Assembly: GCA_023627715.1 (NCBI GenBank)
Contig: JAMAHW010000169.1
Location: forward strand, 1-30,465
Direction of reading: 5' to 3'
Length of the DNA: 30,465 bases
DNA from: Periconia sp. R9002
Lineage: Eukaryota > Ascomycota > Dothideomycetes > Pleosporales > Periconiaceae
The notes under the pieces are model-generated. The model saw nothing but the letters and a program-made list of their open reading frames with translations, ran no database searches and was not told the origin of the DNA. Below, piece by piece: positions 1 to 7,939 of the stretch (position 1 is the first letter of the stretch; each line of letters starts with the position of its first letter). The translations under genes and the position numbers were made by a program.

Positions 1-295
1 TCAAATCGCCACGTTATCTACCCCTTATTGTTTCGCCACGCGTGCAAGAGGACTTCAATTCCAAACAGGAAGGTGCCGAATCCGAAAACTTATCAGATCA
101 TCCCTCCGTCCAACAATCCCAAAGCAAGGATTCGGTAAAATGGAAAAAGGAAAGAGGAGACTTTGCACACTGTCGTAGTCGACAACCTGAAAGGGCGGGG
201 AGTTTTTTTTTTTTTTTTTTCCAGATGTTGCCTCGAGCCCACGTTGCAGGAGGAGCCAAGATAGTGAGGGGTGGTATCCCCAAGCACGGGACAAC
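1..295. other. No gene seen; poly-T tract
   Basis: No coding region is supported here. An 18 nt run of T lies at about 203-220. Open frames across it change character on each side of the homopolymer and have no recognisable domain. Confidence 0.5.
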
Positions 296-766
296 GCGCA
301 ACGGTAGCTCAAACACGAGGTCTGCCAGTTCAAGCTGACGCTCCGCAAGCGCGCAACGCTAATTAAAATAAGCTCGCTAAACTACCCCGCATTGCCTCAA
401 TCTCAGCCTCAGTCTTAACAACGGATCCACGGGATCTTAATGCATAGAAAGAGTGTAGTTGAAATGGGGTAAAGTGTAATATGGTTAGCGTTGCGCGCCA
501 CTTCCCTGCAATGCGTGGACTGTATGCTGTGCTGGCATCATCATGCATCCAGAAACTGGCGTCATCTGCTTGGAGATATCCGGTCTCGTCTCTAGAGCAA
601 TCGGGCCCGGGCAAGTGCAAATGCATTCTGCGTAGTCGTGGGTATGATGCGAGGAGGTCTTTCGAGGTATGTTGTAGACCGTTGCAGCATAATTCGTCCG
701 GTACGCAAGCCATCCCTTGTAGGGAAATGACACGCGACGTGTAATATGAATTGGCGCGCAACGCTA
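296..766. mobile_element. MITE-like repeat with GCGCGCAACGCTA ends, copy A
   Basis: This non-coding stretch is built from several copies of one end motif. GCGCGCAACGCT occurs at 349-360 and its exact reverse complement at 487-498, bounding a 150 bp unit. The outward-facing copy TAGCGTTGCGCGCCA (486-500) pairs with a perfect inverted 15-mer at 752-766, bounding a second unit. A further related end is at 296-306. The block from 296 to about 505 is repeated in direct orientation at 5297-5520. Short perfect terminal inverted repeats without coding capacity are typical of MITEs; the superfamily and the true boundaries are not settled. The open frame through it ends with the same short conserved tail in both copies, which I attribute to repeat homology and not to a gene. 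Confidence 0.65.
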
Positions 767-1537
767 GCTTATTATCACGGAAATCTGCCCAGCTTCCCTA
801 GCAGCTAGTTCGAGCATAGGTGATGTGTCGAACTTCATGTGAAATTCTTAGTCTAAGTCGCGCGGTATGGCACACAACGCTTAATATATGACATGCGCGA
901 CAGCAACCGTGTATGTGAGCAGTTTCTGAGATCAGAATAAAAATAGCCATCAGGTGAACACTGTCAGAAATAGAGTTGGCCGAACCATACCGTGGGAAAT
1001 TTTCTCTTTTCTGATATTTACATGGTTATATTGACGGACTAAAACCTTCAGCTCTCGTTGAAGGAGAGCAGACGCCTTTCCACGGTATAGAATAGGAGCT
1101 ATATTCAAACCAAGTCAACCTGGAAGACCTTACCGAGCCTGGATGGCCCTTGAACATACCCCCTACTGTATGTAGCGTCAAATGATTGGTCCGAGCTGTT
1201 ATCTTTTCCTGGTGTAGGTTAATTTTAGCCGCGGGGAATTTCCGGACAGGAACTTGTCTTGAAGAAAGCGGAACCGAAAATGTCCGGGTCCGAGATCCGA
1301 CACCAAGACATGCGTACTTCAATCGCTAAGCTGTCTGAACCTCACGAAATCATTGGTTGAGACGCAACGCTACACACAAAAATCCTTAGGCATCTGCACA
1401 GGCCATCACCCCGGTTGCAAAGCGATGCGGGCTGCCACGCTTCACTCGCTTAGCACCAACCCTGCAACGGACTGGTAAACCCTTCTTAAGAAGTTCCATT
1501 GCGCCACATCTTCTTGTCTCTTCTTGACTTGCCAACC
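767..1537. other. Intergenic, upstream of the aldolase gene
   Basis: No supported gene. Degenerate versions of the repeat end motif appear near 870 and 1363. The open frame at about 1026-1322 on the minus strand shows no recognisable motif. Confidence 0.4.
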
Positions 1538-2480
1538 ATGTCTTTGCAACCCTCGCATCATGACAGGGTCTTCCTTCTCAACTTTCGTTACCAGATCATA
1601 GTAGGCAAAGATGCATGGCAGAGATCCGGCATATCACAGCCTGTCATCGTCTCCTTTTCCGTGCCTTACGACATGGAGCGTGTTGGTAGTTCGGATAAAA
1701 TGAAAGCCGCTCTAGATTATGACAAACTTTACCAAGGAATTACGGCAGTCATAACGTCTCCAGGGAGGTCATTCAGCGATATCCAAGACTTGTCAGCTAC
1801 AATTGCAGGATTTTACTCGGCCGTGGATATAATGGGCACGAAAGAAATCCTTGACACCGCGGGCTATACGATTACTATTAAATTACCTAAAGGGGTTCTA
1901 CGAGCTGAAGAAGGGCTCAAGTATACGCAAACCAGGAACGCGGAGGAGCGCCAGGTCGGTCACGGCCTATCAGAATCGCTTAGCATTAAGAAAATCAAGT
2001 GTGATTGCACTGTGGGCGTGAATGAATACGAAAGATGCACCAAGCAACCAGTGGTCATCGACATCAAAGTCGTGTGCCGACGTTATTTGCCGGACAATCC
2101 ATCAGCTTCCATGGTAGTCAGAGTGTTGAATTGTTACCACGACATGGTCAACTCAGTCTGCGAGGTAAGTTCTTAAGGCATACGCTAATCTCTTTTCCCT
2201 ATACATTTACGGGATGGTCCCAGTATCTCAAGCGCTAATTTGGGGTTTCTGCGATTTTAAGAAAGTTGATGCATCCTCATTTCGGACGCTAGAAGCGCTG
2301 GCATCGTTTGTTGCACGTGAAATCATCGAGCGTTTTGGAATTGAAGTTGTCACGGTAGATGTGATGAAGTCAAACGCAATAGCCAACGTCGAAGCTGCTG
2401 GAGTAAGAATTACCCGAAGTCGATCATTCATGAGGCGGCGAGTAGCTAGCGCAGCATCTGCGGGAGTAGATAAGGCATGA
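1538..2480 (+). CDS. Stand-alone tandem dihydroneopterin aldolase (FolB-type)
   Basis: Predicted 281 aa enzyme of pterin/folate synthesis; the family converts 7,8-dihydroneopterin to 6-hydroxymethyl-dihydropterin and glycolaldehyde. Two exons: 1538-2164 and 2262-2480, with a 97 nt intron opening GTAAGT and ending TTTTAAG, phase 0. The ATG at 1538 (context CCAACCATG) is preferred to an in-frame TTG at 1499. Two FolB-like domains are visible: about residues 8-132 (IIVGKDAW, LDYDKLY, KLPKGVLRAEEGLKY) and 148-262 (VGVNEYER, TLEALASFVA, VMKSNAIANVEAAGVRI). In domain 2 the expected catalytic Glu (E165) and Lys (K245) are present. This doubled-FolB layout resembles the N-terminal part of fungal trifunctional Fol1, but the protein stops with no HPPK or DHPS domain. 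It neighbours GTP cyclohydrolase I and DHFR genes. Confidence 0.88.
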
Positions 2481-2657
2481 AAACAAGGTCATTCAAAGCT
2501 GAGTCCTGGACTCAAATGTGAAGCATTCATAGTAGAAAGGCAAGATCGTAGCCACAATGAAGTCATAGCTGTTGTTTTAATAGCCGGCTCTAGATTTATA
2601 TTGCATACCCTGCTTTCATTTGCATCCTTTCTTCGTCTGCAGTCGCAAGCGCCTCCC

Positions 2658-2924
2658 TCAAGCACTCAACGGTCGGAATTTAACATCTTCATCCCTTCCT
2701 ACGTCATGTTTATTCAAGAGATACAGATGCTCCTTTTCCTCTTTGTTTTTATCTGGGTCAATCAGCCAGTAGAGAGGTGCAGCTCCTAAAGCAGCAACTA
2801 TCGAGAATAATCGCCATGGCAACTCCACAATCCTTTTCTCAAGTCCAAAAGCGAACAACGTGCTCAATGTCAGGGCTGCTACGCAACGACAAAGCGTAGA
2901 GGTGCCCGTGTCCAAGCCGTTCAA
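2658..2924 (-). pseudogene. Possible C-terminal fragment of a membrane transporter
   Basis: A minus-strand open frame of up to 88 codons contains a convincing membrane segment followed by a charged tail: LPWRLFSIVAALGAAPLYW, then LIDPDKNKEEKEHLYLL. This pattern of a last helix plus cytosolic tail is what the end of an MFS-like carrier looks like. No ATG-led N-terminus and no further helices are visible upstream at 2925-3500. It may be a relic of a transporter gene between the aldolase and cyclohydrolase genes, or chance. The family is not identified. Confidence 0.3.
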
Positions 2925-3507
2925 CGCTCTTAGATTCCTCTTCCTGTGGCCGAATTATTAAGAACGATCATAGAGTAAAAAAAATTATACTAATTGGTAG
3001 ATATGCGGAGCAATAAAGCCGAGATATGCAGCTTCTTCATACAACGAGCACGAAGAAGGGAACGAGCACATAACTCAGTAGGGAGCCGAGGGAACTAGTT
3101 GAGTAGCAATAGCATAGATAACGGAGATAATAGAATATACCCTTACCTGGCTGCTCTGCAGCCCATGACCACCACCAGCAATCTGCTTGTTGCTGACTCG
3201 GATTTACGCGGATTTTGAACGCACGTTATGCCGTCAGCCTCAGTATATCCGTGCTTATATATCGTCCAACTAAGGTTGCCTCACGATGGTAAGCTTGTGT
3301 TTAGCGAGAAACAAGGATGGATACCTAAATGGCCGAAAGAATCAACGCAGCTAGTTAGTGCTCACCAACAAAATCGGACGATGGAGCTAACAGAAGAGTT
3401 TTAGCAATATTAACATGGCTTTTAATGTAGCAAGAACCCAACTATAAATGCTCTGTAGAGCGCTTCACTAGCCATCATGATTTTATCACAAAATCAGTAT
3501 TTAAATC
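2925..3507. other. AT-rich intergenic region before GTP cyclohydrolase
   Basis: No gene seen. The stretch must carry the promoter of the cyclohydrolase gene starting at 3508, but no clear core element was identified. Confidence 0.35.
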
Positions 3508-4315
3508 ATGGACCCCCTACATGTTCCCGTCAAGGTAATTAGCCTAGCGCCCGCATTCGCTCTATCCTCCACTAATAGCATCTCCAATCATAAAGGCGGC
3601 CTCAGTTGCCGAAGAGCAGACCCAGATTGGTACGTTCCTGCCTCCTATGGCATATGCTAATGGGTTAGCGCTAATCTGGTGAAACAGACAGAACAATGAA
3701 GCTTTCTGCGGCAGTGAAGACGATCTTAGAATGCCTGGGCGAAGATCCGGAAAGGGAGGGTCTTCTGAAGACACCAGAAAGATACACCAAGGCCATGCTG
3801 TTCCTCACAAAAGGATATGGAGAGAACCTGGCGGACGTAGTCAATGGAGCTTTGTTCCAAGAGACCTGCGATGAGCTTGTGGTTGTGAAGGACATTGAGA
3901 TATACAGTTTGTGTGAACACCACCTTGTGCCGTTCTCAGGAAAGGTGTGCTCTGTTTAGTCTTAACCGCTTCTAAGATACTGACTCATGCTGTCATTTGC
4001 AAGATGCACATTGGCTATATCCCGAACGGCCAGGTGCTTGGACTTTCAAAGCTCGCTCGAATCGCCGAAATATTCGCCCGTCGATTGCAAATTCAAGAGC
4101 GCCTTACGAAACAGGTCGCATTTGCAATAGAGGAAGTTTTGCATCCTCAAGGAGTAGCTGTTGTTATGGAATCCAGTCACCTGTGCATGACTATGAGAGG
4201 AGTGCAGAAAAGTAATGCTACAGCGACAACTAGTTGTATGATTGGCACCCTGAACAAAGACAAAGCTGCAAGAGAAGAGTTTCTTAGGCTTCTTGGGATG
4301 CGACAAACATCCTAG
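3508..4315 (+). CDS. GTP cyclohydrolase I (FolE type)
   Basis: Converts GTP to 7,8-dihydroneopterin triphosphate, the first committed step of folate and pterin synthesis. The 209 aa model has four exons: 3508-3534, 3596-3629, 3688-3944 and 4004-4315 (630 nt in total). Introns are 61, 58 and 59 nt with GT...AG ends (GTAATT, GTACGT, GTGTGC). The first two exons are very small and rest on splice consensus plus frame continuity; an alternative start is the in-frame ATG at 3696. The catalytic core is clear: [16 protein letters not shown] at 38-53, zinc ligands C96 and H99 in [10 protein letters not shown] and C167 in [10 protein letters not shown], plus [17 protein letters not shown] and QERLTKQVA. 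The N-terminal extension is shorter than in typical fungal enzymes of about 250-330 aa. Its stop codon lies 5 bp from the stop of the convergent DHFR gene. Confidence 0.92.
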
Positions 4316-4320
4316 ATAAA

Positions 4321-5037
4321 TTAGCAGTTTTGATTCTCTCGCTCATACATGATAAACTCATAGTTTAACCCATTTTCTGTCACAAGACCCTGGCGGATAT
4401 CCTCCCCAATCCATTCACGCATGCTCTTCTGATTTTGTCGACGCCATTCCCCATGCTGAGTGTTGTCTAGAAAAGCAGGAAAGAACGTATCGCATTCAAA
4501 ATCAGCGTAGATCCGAGTCAGCAATAAGCGGATTGTCTGGCTCATTTCTAATGCAGTTGCATAGATTTCCGCCCCTCCTATCACAAAGACTCTCCCTAAT
4601 TTTACCATATTCAACGTATCCTTCATATATCTTGCATCTTTGGACGTTGGGAACGTGTAAAGCCTTTGCAAAAGCCCAAGTCCCTCCTCAAGACTTGCCA
4701 CAACATGTATTTTCTCATTGGCCCCTTCCTTTCGAATCTGACTCCAGACTGCCCGCGGCCATCTCGAGACAACCACATTGATTCGTCCAGGTAATGGCCG
4801 CACTATGGCTGGCAGGGCATCCCACGACTTCCGGCCCATAATGACAGCATTCATGACACCGGAGGCTTTGGAGGGGACTCGTTTGGTGGTGCGTGTGAAG
4901 TATTTCAATTCTTGCTCCAACGTCCATGGGAGATGACCGGCACGGCCGATACCATTCGAACGCTCGACCGCGGTAATCATAGTCAGCTCCAGCGGGTTTA
5001 GATTTGCTTTGTTGTCTTGTGAAGTGTTATTCGACAT
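4321..5037 (-). CDS. Dihydrofolate reductase
   Basis: Reduces 7,8-dihydrofolate to tetrahydrofolate with NADPH. Intronless, 238 aa, ATG at 5037. Family motifs run in order: NGIGRAGHLPW (28-38), catalytic acid E43 in LEQELKYF, MGRKSWDALP (67-76), PLPGRINVVVSR (81-92) and VFVIGGAEIYATAL (150-163). A tail rich in aromatic and acidic residues ends with YEFIMYE. Length fits fungal DHFRs of about 190-240 aa. No truncation or frameshift is seen, so it is probably functional. It converges on GTP cyclohydrolase I, so their 3' UTRs should overlap. Whether this is the organism's only DHFR or an extra, possibly resistance-type, copy cannot be told from this window. Confidence 0.93.
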   Translation of the reverse strand: MSNNTSQDNKANLNPLELTMITAVERSNGIGRAGHLPWTLEQELKYFTRTTKRVPSKASGVMNAVIMGRKSWDALPAIVRPLPGRINVVVSRWPRAVWSQIRKEGANEKIHVVASLEEGLGLLQRLYTFPTSKDARYMKDTLNMVKLGRVFVIGGAEIYATALEMSQTIRLLLTRIYADFECDTFFPAFLDNTQHGEWRRQNQKSMREWIGEDIRQGLVTENGLNYEFIMYERENQNC

Positions 5038-5296
5038 CGTGACAAGCTTTGAATGGAAACCGAGTATCTGAACCTATTCTGATCTGACAAGTGTACTTAG
5101 GTAGTGTAATAAAGTTATGCTACACTTCAGAAATCTGGGTCGGTGTATTGAAGCTGTTTCTACTAGGATATAACGCGAGTGTATTATACTAAATAACCTT
5201 CCGCTCCTCGCATCCCATATCTTGACAGTCCCATCGCCTCTTCTGGCATGTGGAAGCGGAGTGCCCGGCGAGATTGTATCTTGTCATACAGGCAGA

Positions 5297-5530
5297 GCGC
5301 AACGCTAGCTCAAATGAGAGAGGGCTGCCAGTTCAAAGCTGACGCACGTTGCCCTGACCTTCGCGAGCGCGCAACGCTAGTTAAAATGAGCTCGCTAAGC
5401 TACCTCGCATTGCCTCGATCTCAACCTCAGTCTTAACAACGGACCCAGGGGATCTTAATAGAAAGAATACAGTTGACACAGGATCAAGTGTAATATGGTT
5501 AGCGTTGCGCGCGCTACTTCCCTCCAACGC
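5297..5530. mobile_element. MITE-like repeat, copy B
   Basis: Direct-orientation second copy of the repeat at 296-505. It starts GCGCAACGCTAGCTC, has an internal GCGCGCAACGCT at 5367-5378 and the reverse-complement end AGCGTTGCGCGC at 5501-5512, giving a 146 bp inverted-repeat-bounded unit. The interior matches copy A closely, for example GCATTGCCTC and CAGTCTTAACAACGGA. Together the two copies bracket the three pterin/folate genes. Confidence 0.65.
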
Positions 5531-6245
5531 ATAGCTGGTGAAAGCAATATCAGTTACTTGGCTAAATGGCACATCCTTGAGCAATGTGGTCCTGTTGTTA
5601 AATAAACCGCTCGCATGCAATAACAATCTGTTGATGTGTGATTGTTGTGAATGCTCTGTTCGTTTGGGGTTGACCCCTGGGCTAGTGCCATCAGTGCTGT
5701 GGTCCCTGCTCGATTGTGCAGATCCGACCTCAACGCACGCGTTCTATCTGACAGGTATGTTGTAAGCCCAGGACACTTACAGTCATGTGATGTACCACTG
5801 ACTAATCCGTCCTCTTCCACATGTTTATTAGCCTCACTCTATCGTAGACAAGAATCGCACGGAAGCTGCTATTTACAATTTATCTGTCTTATTTATCTGA
5901 GTAAGGGACATTGTGACAAAGTATGAAGGCATCTTTCTGTCAATGATAGTGTTGAGCGTGGGGAAAGTAAGGCATTGAGGCGGAGGAGGCACGAAGATAG
6001 GATGCATTCAACTAGCATGTATGCCCCCCATAGAGCACACACATATACACACAGTTAGCATTAAGAGCGATAGTTCCTTCTGTCCAGATAAATAGAGAAT
6101 TAGATGCGTCTAAAGCTGTGCAGAATGACCGCATATGAGCCAGTAAGAAATGGCAAGCTGGGTCCTATACGTGAGGTTCGCCTGGAGGAAGACATCTGGG
6201 CTACGATACATCCCTTCCGCTAACATAGCCATCCAAATTGTCTAA
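5531..6245. other. No gene seen
   Basis: Open frames here are short, overlap in several frames and have no recognisable motif. The part next to 6246 probably holds the 3' UTR of the minus-strand secreted peptide gene. Confidence 0.4.
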
Positions 6246-6584
6246 TTACATGACTGTACAAAACACGCCGCCGGTGCAATCGTCTGGGTTTTGGCAATCC
6301 TCCCTCCTAATACAAACTGTGAGCATATTCTAACACTAGATAGTCTACACTTACTTTCTGTTGGTCTCCATTCCTCTGATGATTACAGTAGTTGCCACTT
6401 TTGGTTGGGCCTCCTCGTTCGGCTCCCGTTCGAGGGTGGCATGCTTAGCGACGAGGCGACCTGACTCCGCTCTGATAGTATTCTCTGCCGCTGTGTGTTT
6501 CTGAACCCCATTTGCAGGCATCGGCGAGGCATCAACTCCGGACGCAGCGACAACACTAGCAACGAGGGTGTGATTAAGTCTCAT
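6246..6584 (-). CDS. Small secreted Cys-containing pro-peptide, copy 1
   Basis: Two-exon model of 96 aa: exon 1 6355-6584, exon 2 6246-6306, with a 48 nt intron (GTAAGT, branch GCTCAC, acceptor TTAG, phase 2). It starts with a signal peptide (MRLNHTLVASVVAASGVDA), followed by a hydrophilic pro-region of about 57 residues, a Lys-Arg dibasic site formed at the exon junction (NRKR) and an 18-residue C-terminus with Cys-x5-Cys-x5-Cys, including DCQNPDDC. Without splicing the frame stops at 77 aa right inside the GTAAGT donor. The paralogue at 10664-11052 keeps the intron position, the KR site and the C-terminal segment. Likely role: precursor cleaved by Kex2, released as a peptide signal, effector or RiPP core. 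No known family is recognised. An alternative is the unspliced 77 aa product. Confidence 0.7.
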
Positions 6585-6676
6585 ATTGAATTTGACGGAA
6601 CCAGAAGCGTAGGCTCTAGAGAATGATTGAGGAGGATAAGCTGGATGGAATGTTGAGATAGCATACCAACATCGCC

Positions 6677-6683
6677 ATTTATA
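6677..6683 (-). promoter_or_regulatory. TATA-like box of secreted peptide copy 1
   Basis: TATAAAT read on the minus strand lies about 93 bp upstream of the ATG at 6584. The second copy has only a degenerate GATATAGG at the same distance. Confidence 0.45.
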
Positions 6684-6761
6684 CCTTCTTTCGCTAAGCG
6701 GACGTCACGATATTATCGTAGTTGGCCAGTGAATTCAATGCCAATCATTGATTTGTAACCT

Positions 6762-6846
6762 GTGATGCTAGCAGGACGAAAATTACCAATGCTAGTAAGA
6801 CGGTAACTTCTGACGCTAGCAGAACGGAAACACCAATGCTAGCAGT
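6762..6846 (-). promoter_or_regulatory. 24 bp tandem array in promoter of peptide copy 1
   Basis: On the minus strand, units begin CTAGCRTY at 6842, 6819, 6795 and 6771, a spacing of 23, 24 and 24 nt. Units share CTAGCATTGG or CTAGCATCAC heads and CGTCYT-like ends. The array lies about 190-260 bp upstream of the ATG. A related array with 24 nt spacing is found in the promoter of the paralogue near 10446, followed in both by TACAAAT. Regular spacing and retention in both copies suggest repeated transcription-factor sites; the factor is unknown. Confidence 0.6.
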
Positions 6847-6883
6847 TATCTAGTAAACACGTGCGGGATACAGCTTGAAGCCA

Positions 6884-6898
6884 GCGCGCAACGCTAAC
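6884..6898. repeat. Solo end of the GCGCGCAACGCTA repeat
   Basis: GCGCGCAACGCTAAC is the perfect 15 bp reverse complement of 5498-5512. The pair encloses the secreted peptide gene and its promoter array, about 1.4 kb. Confidence 0.55.
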
Positions 6899-7253
6899 GT
6901 GTTCCACTACCACCCCAGCTACCTCTCCAACATCCGTATGCCAGCACGCGCTCAATCAAAAATAAGCCGCGAATAACGCTACCATTCGCCTTAAGAAGAA
7001 GGTAGAACGGATCTTAGGTTGAGCTAATAGAGGGAAAGACACAATCGACGTAACCGAGGCTGATGGAGTTCCCTGAGAGATTCATAGTCAGTGGTGTTGA
7101 AGTCCTCAAATGATAACGTTAACCAGGAAATTAATATTTGAACTGGAATTAATTGCCTTAGGCATTAGACATGGTGTGGATAGATAGTTATCTACACGGA
7201 ATACTCCCTGTATATGCATCCCTCCATAGCCCTCGAGTCAAGAGATGATCCTC
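6899..7253. other. Intergenic, no gene seen
   Basis: Nothing recognisable. It probably includes the 3' flank of the minus-strand peptide gene at 7254-7515. Confidence 0.35.
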
Positions 7254-7515
7254 TTAATATAGGATTTTTTTCTTGTCTTTGTCCAATCCTAAAACCTGAG
7301 CCAGGTCTGCCGCGGCTACTTCCTTCCAATAGGGATTCTCATGAAGTACTAGTGTATTGAATATCTTCTTTACGAAGGGTTAGTAATTGGACCTGAAAAT
7401 ACGAGAGATTCAGGCGTACTCGTGTAGTAGGAGCGCTGGTTGCAGCCGAGTTTTCCGCAGCCGTGGCGACTGAGACAATGGTGACGGCGAACTGGAGATG
7501 GCTTAAGACCTTCAT
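7254..7515 (-). CDS. Second type of small secreted peptide
   Basis: Two-exon model of 69 aa: exon 1 7420-7515, exon 2 7254-7367, intron 52 nt (GTACGC donor, textbook TTACTAAC branch, AAAG acceptor, phase 0). Residues 1-20 (MKVLSHLQFAVTIVSVATAA) form a signal peptide; a short Ala/Ser/Thr-rich segment ends in Arg at the junction. Exon 2 encodes 37 residues with NPYWKEVAAADLAQVLGL and a lysine-rich end (DKDKKKILY), which would make a helical, basic mature peptide without Cys. If unspliced, the frame ends at 58 aa with a less protein-like tail. The branch point and the open second exon favour splicing. No family recognised; it may be an effector or a substrate for the neighbouring enzymes. It is divergent from the SURNod19-like gene. 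Confidence 0.5.
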
Positions 7516-7939
7516 TTTGAATTGGCCCGTCGAAATATGCCAGGAAGTGACTTTGAACGAACCTTGGATGCTTTCAATGTAAAATATCTTCGAATAACCC
7601 CTGCGGGCGGGGTGAATGTATAGGCCTCGTCGAGACAATAGCTCGCTGACGCCATCTCAATCAGCTACATCTGTACCATCCTGGGCTACACCTCTGGTTT
7701 GCGTTATTTATCGTCCCAATATAATTATTCAGCACTGAGTTGTGAATCCTGCGCAATTACCAAAGTCCACAGCGAGCAGCCGAGGTCTTTACACAACAGA
7801 AGCAGGGCGCGGATGGTGCCACGAAAAATCTAGGCTTGGCATATAGGCGAAATTCAAAAGCTCCTTACTTTGTTAAAAACTTCGTATAAGAGGATACAGC
7901 GCTTTTGCTACACAGAAACAGCACGAGTGGCGCCCCAAC
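7516..7939. promoter_or_regulatory. Divergent intergenic promoter region
   Basis: The 424 bp between the ATGs of the minus-strand peptide gene (7515) and the plus-strand SURNod19-like gene (7940) must hold both promoters, so the two may be co-regulated. No specific site was identified; a TTATTTAT stretch near 7705 is a weak candidate core element. Confidence 0.4.

Noticed and set aside
363..761. 132-codon minus-strand open frame whose last 25 residues recur in the frame at 5381-5626
   Set aside because: The shared part lies entirely within the MITE-like repeat and the frame begins at TTG without an ATG, so it reflects repeat homology, not a gene.
1499..1537. N-terminal extension of the dihydroneopterin aldolase
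   Set aside because: The upstream start is TTG; the ATG at 1538 has a good context and fits the family start.
6306..6346. Alternative four-Cys reading (extra VCIRR before the conserved tail) for the secreted peptide
   Set aside because: It would need a splice acceptor or donor in a phase not offered by the good GTAAGT donor. The extra Cys falls within the best intron, although its x5 spacing is striking.
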